In this document: piece after piece, positions 61,401 through 64,000 of the stretch | Position numbering within the stretch: position 1 is the first letter of the stretch | Layout of the letters: every line of letters starts with the position of its first letter | From: Cannabis sativa | Taxonomy: Eukaryota; Streptophyta; Magnoliopsida; Rosales; Cannabaceae | Direction: 5' to 3' | Length of the DNA: 64,000 nucleotides | NCBI RefSeq assembly: GCF_029168945.1 | Contig: NC_083603.1 | Span: 44,650,406 to 44,714,405, forward strand | The notes under the pieces: generated by a model | Seen by the model: only the letters and a program-made list of their open reading frames with translations | The model's database searches: none | What the model was told of the DNA's origin: nothing | Position numbers and translations under genes: made by a program

Positions 61401-63188
61401 AAATTTATATGTATGATTCAGGAATGACTCAATTTCATCATCAATTGTCAAAAGAGAGTGCATACAAGAGATACTCAAGATATCTTAGTGTATTGAGATC
61501 ATTATATATTGTATTCATTATTTACTTTTAATTGTCAAAATTATAAATTATATTATTTAAATAAAATAGAAAATACCTAGCATAAAATTTAATATACGTG
61601 CCTCGCACGTAGATTTTTACTAGTAAATATATAAACGCTAATATGGATTTTTGCCACCTTAAATTTGACATGTATTAAATTATATTTTTTAAACTTTTTT
61701 CTTTAAAATTTGACACGTGACATTTTATACGCGTGTAAAATAGACCGTTTGAAAATTATTTTCTATATTGTAAATTATTCTGAATTTTTCAAATTTTTGT
61801 ATGGTATCTTAAATAAGTATATCGTATATGAATATGAAAAAAAAATTCGACTAATTTTTTTTTTAAGGCGAAACAAGTAGAGGGTGCATCAGTACAACCC
61901 TTTTAAGGGAGTGCATTGTAGAATTACCCCTTATTATTTTGTTATTAATTTGTTGTTATTTGTATATATTTTTATGTTGTTTACTTGTTACTTTCATATG
62001 ATTTTTTTATTGTTTTTTTATTTTTTATAGAATACTGTAAAAATATCTAAAAAAAAAACTTTGAACGGTAAAAATGTAAAATTCTTACAAAAATTAATAT
62101 TTTATATAGTTATTCCAAATACCATTGCTAATTAGGTAATTAATAAATTTAAGCTCTAAAAAGTTCTTTTTTCACAAAAATCCACTTTAATAGCTTTCTC
62201 ATTGAAGAGTTCCCTACAAAATTAAAAATAGAAGCATAAATCCAACCAAACAGAACCTAAATATTGTATTATTATGGGAGCGAGAAAATTACACTCTATT
62301 CATTTTTTATAGGGCATTTTATAATTTTATATGTATTATTTTAATTAATTACAAAATATGTGCAAAAAAAACTTATTATCATTTTCTTATACATTTTTAT
62401 ATATAATTAAAAAAAATCAATTTCTTTTATAATATATATGGTAATAATTATTGATTATTATATATATGGTAATATTGGCTATGTTTATTTTTATGTTTAC
62501 AGTTATAATAAACATACTAATAATATAAAACATTTTATATATGTGTTTATTTTATTTTCTATTAATTAAACATACTAATTTAATAAACAAAATAATAATA
62601 TTTACATAAGTTTATTATATCACTCTATGTGTGTTATGTCTATTTTTTAGTAATTTCTTAGAAAATAAATAATATATATATAAAAAAAAAATTGTTTATC
62701 TTTTTTTTTGTTTATTGTGTCATGTTTATTTTTTCTAATTAAATAATTTTTGGAGTTTATAAAGTTATGTTTGTTTATTTATTTTTTGATGTAATAATTA
62801 TACTTCAATAGAAAATTCGTTCACTAACTCATTAGAAAATAATCAATATATAGAAACAATAGAAAGAAAATATACTTATTTTAGTATAGTATAAATTGTC
62901 TATGGCTATTTTTATGTTTACAATTATAATAAACATACTAATAATATAAAATACTTTGTATATATATGTTTATTTTGTTTTCTATTTATCAAACATACTA
63001 ATTTAATAAACAAAATCATAATATTCAAATATGTTTATTATATCAATCTATGTGTCATGTTTATTTTTAGTAATTTTAAGTATTGATTTATATTTATACA
63101 TATTAATGTTTACAATTTTGATACTGTATTTTATTAAAAAAAAAAATCTTATTAAATTATAATAATTCATACTAAAATAAATAATAGG
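61401..63188. other. AT-rich sequence with a diverged duplication
   Basis: No gene. Repeated 'tttatt' and 'aataaacata' words dominate. A segmental direct repeat within it is listed separately. Confidence 0.5.
62476..63076. repeat. Direct repeat of about 180 bp
   Basis: Positions 62476-62656 and 62903-63076 share long runs such as 'ttataataaacatactaata' and 'aaacatactaatttaataaa' in the same order. Divergence is moderate. About 245 bp of unrelated AT-rich DNA separate the copies. Confidence 0.8.
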
Positions 63189-64000
63189 GATATTGGCGGC
63201 TAAACCACCTGAACTTTACGGTTTGTAACACTTAACCACAAAAACTTAATTTTTGGCGGCTAAACTACCTAAACTCCAGTTCCGTTTTGCTCTGCACACC
63301 TCCGTCCAATAATCACAATTAAGTGCCACGGTGGACTGTCCATGTGTACACACTTGTACACGTGGCAAGTTTTTAGTGGTCCAAGTAATATTAATTTTAA
63401 AAAATAATTATACATATTTAAAAAATTAAAAAAATCAGAAAAAAATATTTAAAAGAATTATTATAAATATTTAAAAATTATAAAAAAAAAATTATTTTAT
63501 TTTCTTTTTTTCTTTCCTTTTTTTTTTTCTTTTCTTCTTCTTCTTTTGCTGCGTACAAGACCGAACCCCCCAACCGAAACCTTAGCCCTACTCTTCTTCT
63601 TTTCTTCTCTCTCCCTCAGAGCTCTCTCTCTCCCCTTCTCTGGCAGCTGCACGCGGCTCTAACCCCTGCCCCGATGAGCCACCATCGTTGAGATCGACAA
63701 ACCCCCCCACCCAGTACCCAGAAAACCCCACCCCGATTCAGCCGCATGAGACACTCCTTTGATAATCCTCGCCGATCGAGCAACTGCTTGGGTTTCGAAG
63801 CTCCCTTCGTCGGCGATGGAGAGTACATATCAGTGTTTGGTATTTAAAGCTCTATTTATTTTTTATTTTTTTTCATTTTTCCCTCAAATTTAAATTTTCT
63901 ATTGATGAGATCTGGGCAAGAAAAGAAGGGGATCGGGTTTTGGGCGGGGTCCTAGTGGTGATAATGGTGGCTGGTGTAATGTTGGTGGTGATAATAGTGG
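63189..64000. mobile_element. Possible MULE terminus running off the window
   Basis: From about 63189, GGGATATTGGCGGCTAAACC and the repeated 'ggcggctaaac(c/t)acct(g/a)aact' resemble long TIRs of plant MULEs. Further on, 63540-63720 is CT-rich and GC-richer (leader-like), and 63920-64000 has a GGTGATAAT/GGTGG repeat. The partner end is not in the window, so this is tentative. A captured gene piece (Pack-MULE type) is one reading. Confidence 0.4.

Overview
The window looks like nuclear DNA of a flowering plant, most likely a eudicot. It is very AT-rich, genes have many GT-AG introns, plant-specific families are present, and DNA transposons, LINEs and solo LTRs fill the gaps. I cannot fix the species from sequence alone.

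Layout, left to right. Two tandem GDSL esterase/lipase paralogues lie on the minus strand (614-2695, whose last exon is not in the window, and 5497-8514, complete). A 13-exon TELO2/TEL2 gene follows on the minus strand (9192-14665). Next is a transposon district (15022-19637): a MULE-type MITE split by a solo LTR, a deleted LTR retrotransposon, and a LINE 3' end that stops about 210 bp before ELP3 (19849-23704, plus strand, 9 exons). A second LINE (about 24475-28262) is split by a solo LTR. A HemW-like radical-SAM gene (28832-30342, plus) and a secreted or membrane C2H2-like gene (31557-33622, minus) follow. A 5.5-kb AT-rich gap with MITE remnants leads to a 20-exon KLHDC4-type kelch gene (39193-44154, minus).

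The most striking object is a single Mutator-like element, 44574-54127 (9,554 bp), bounded by an exact 9-bp target duplication. It holds two convergent genes: a DUF1985/Ulp1-type cysteine-protease gene on plus and a MULE transposase on minus. Both carry frameshifts. To its right is a CACTA element remnant (57447-60431) whose ORF appears to join the N-terminal transposase-associated domain directly to DUF4216, with the catalytic transposase domain gone. Gene fragments follow (an unknown gene and a serine carboxypeptidase-like pseudogene), then AT-rich repeats, and a possible new MULE terminus at the right edge.

The host genes do not form a functional cluster. ELP3 and the HemW-like protein both belong to the radical-SAM superfamily, but I see nothing that links them in function. 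Exon models were built by hand from reading-frame continuity and GT/AG sites. TELO2, ELP3, HemW-like, KLHDC4 and the second GDSL gene keep an open frame through every junction, so the breaks in the transposon genes are probably real decay and not general sequencing error.
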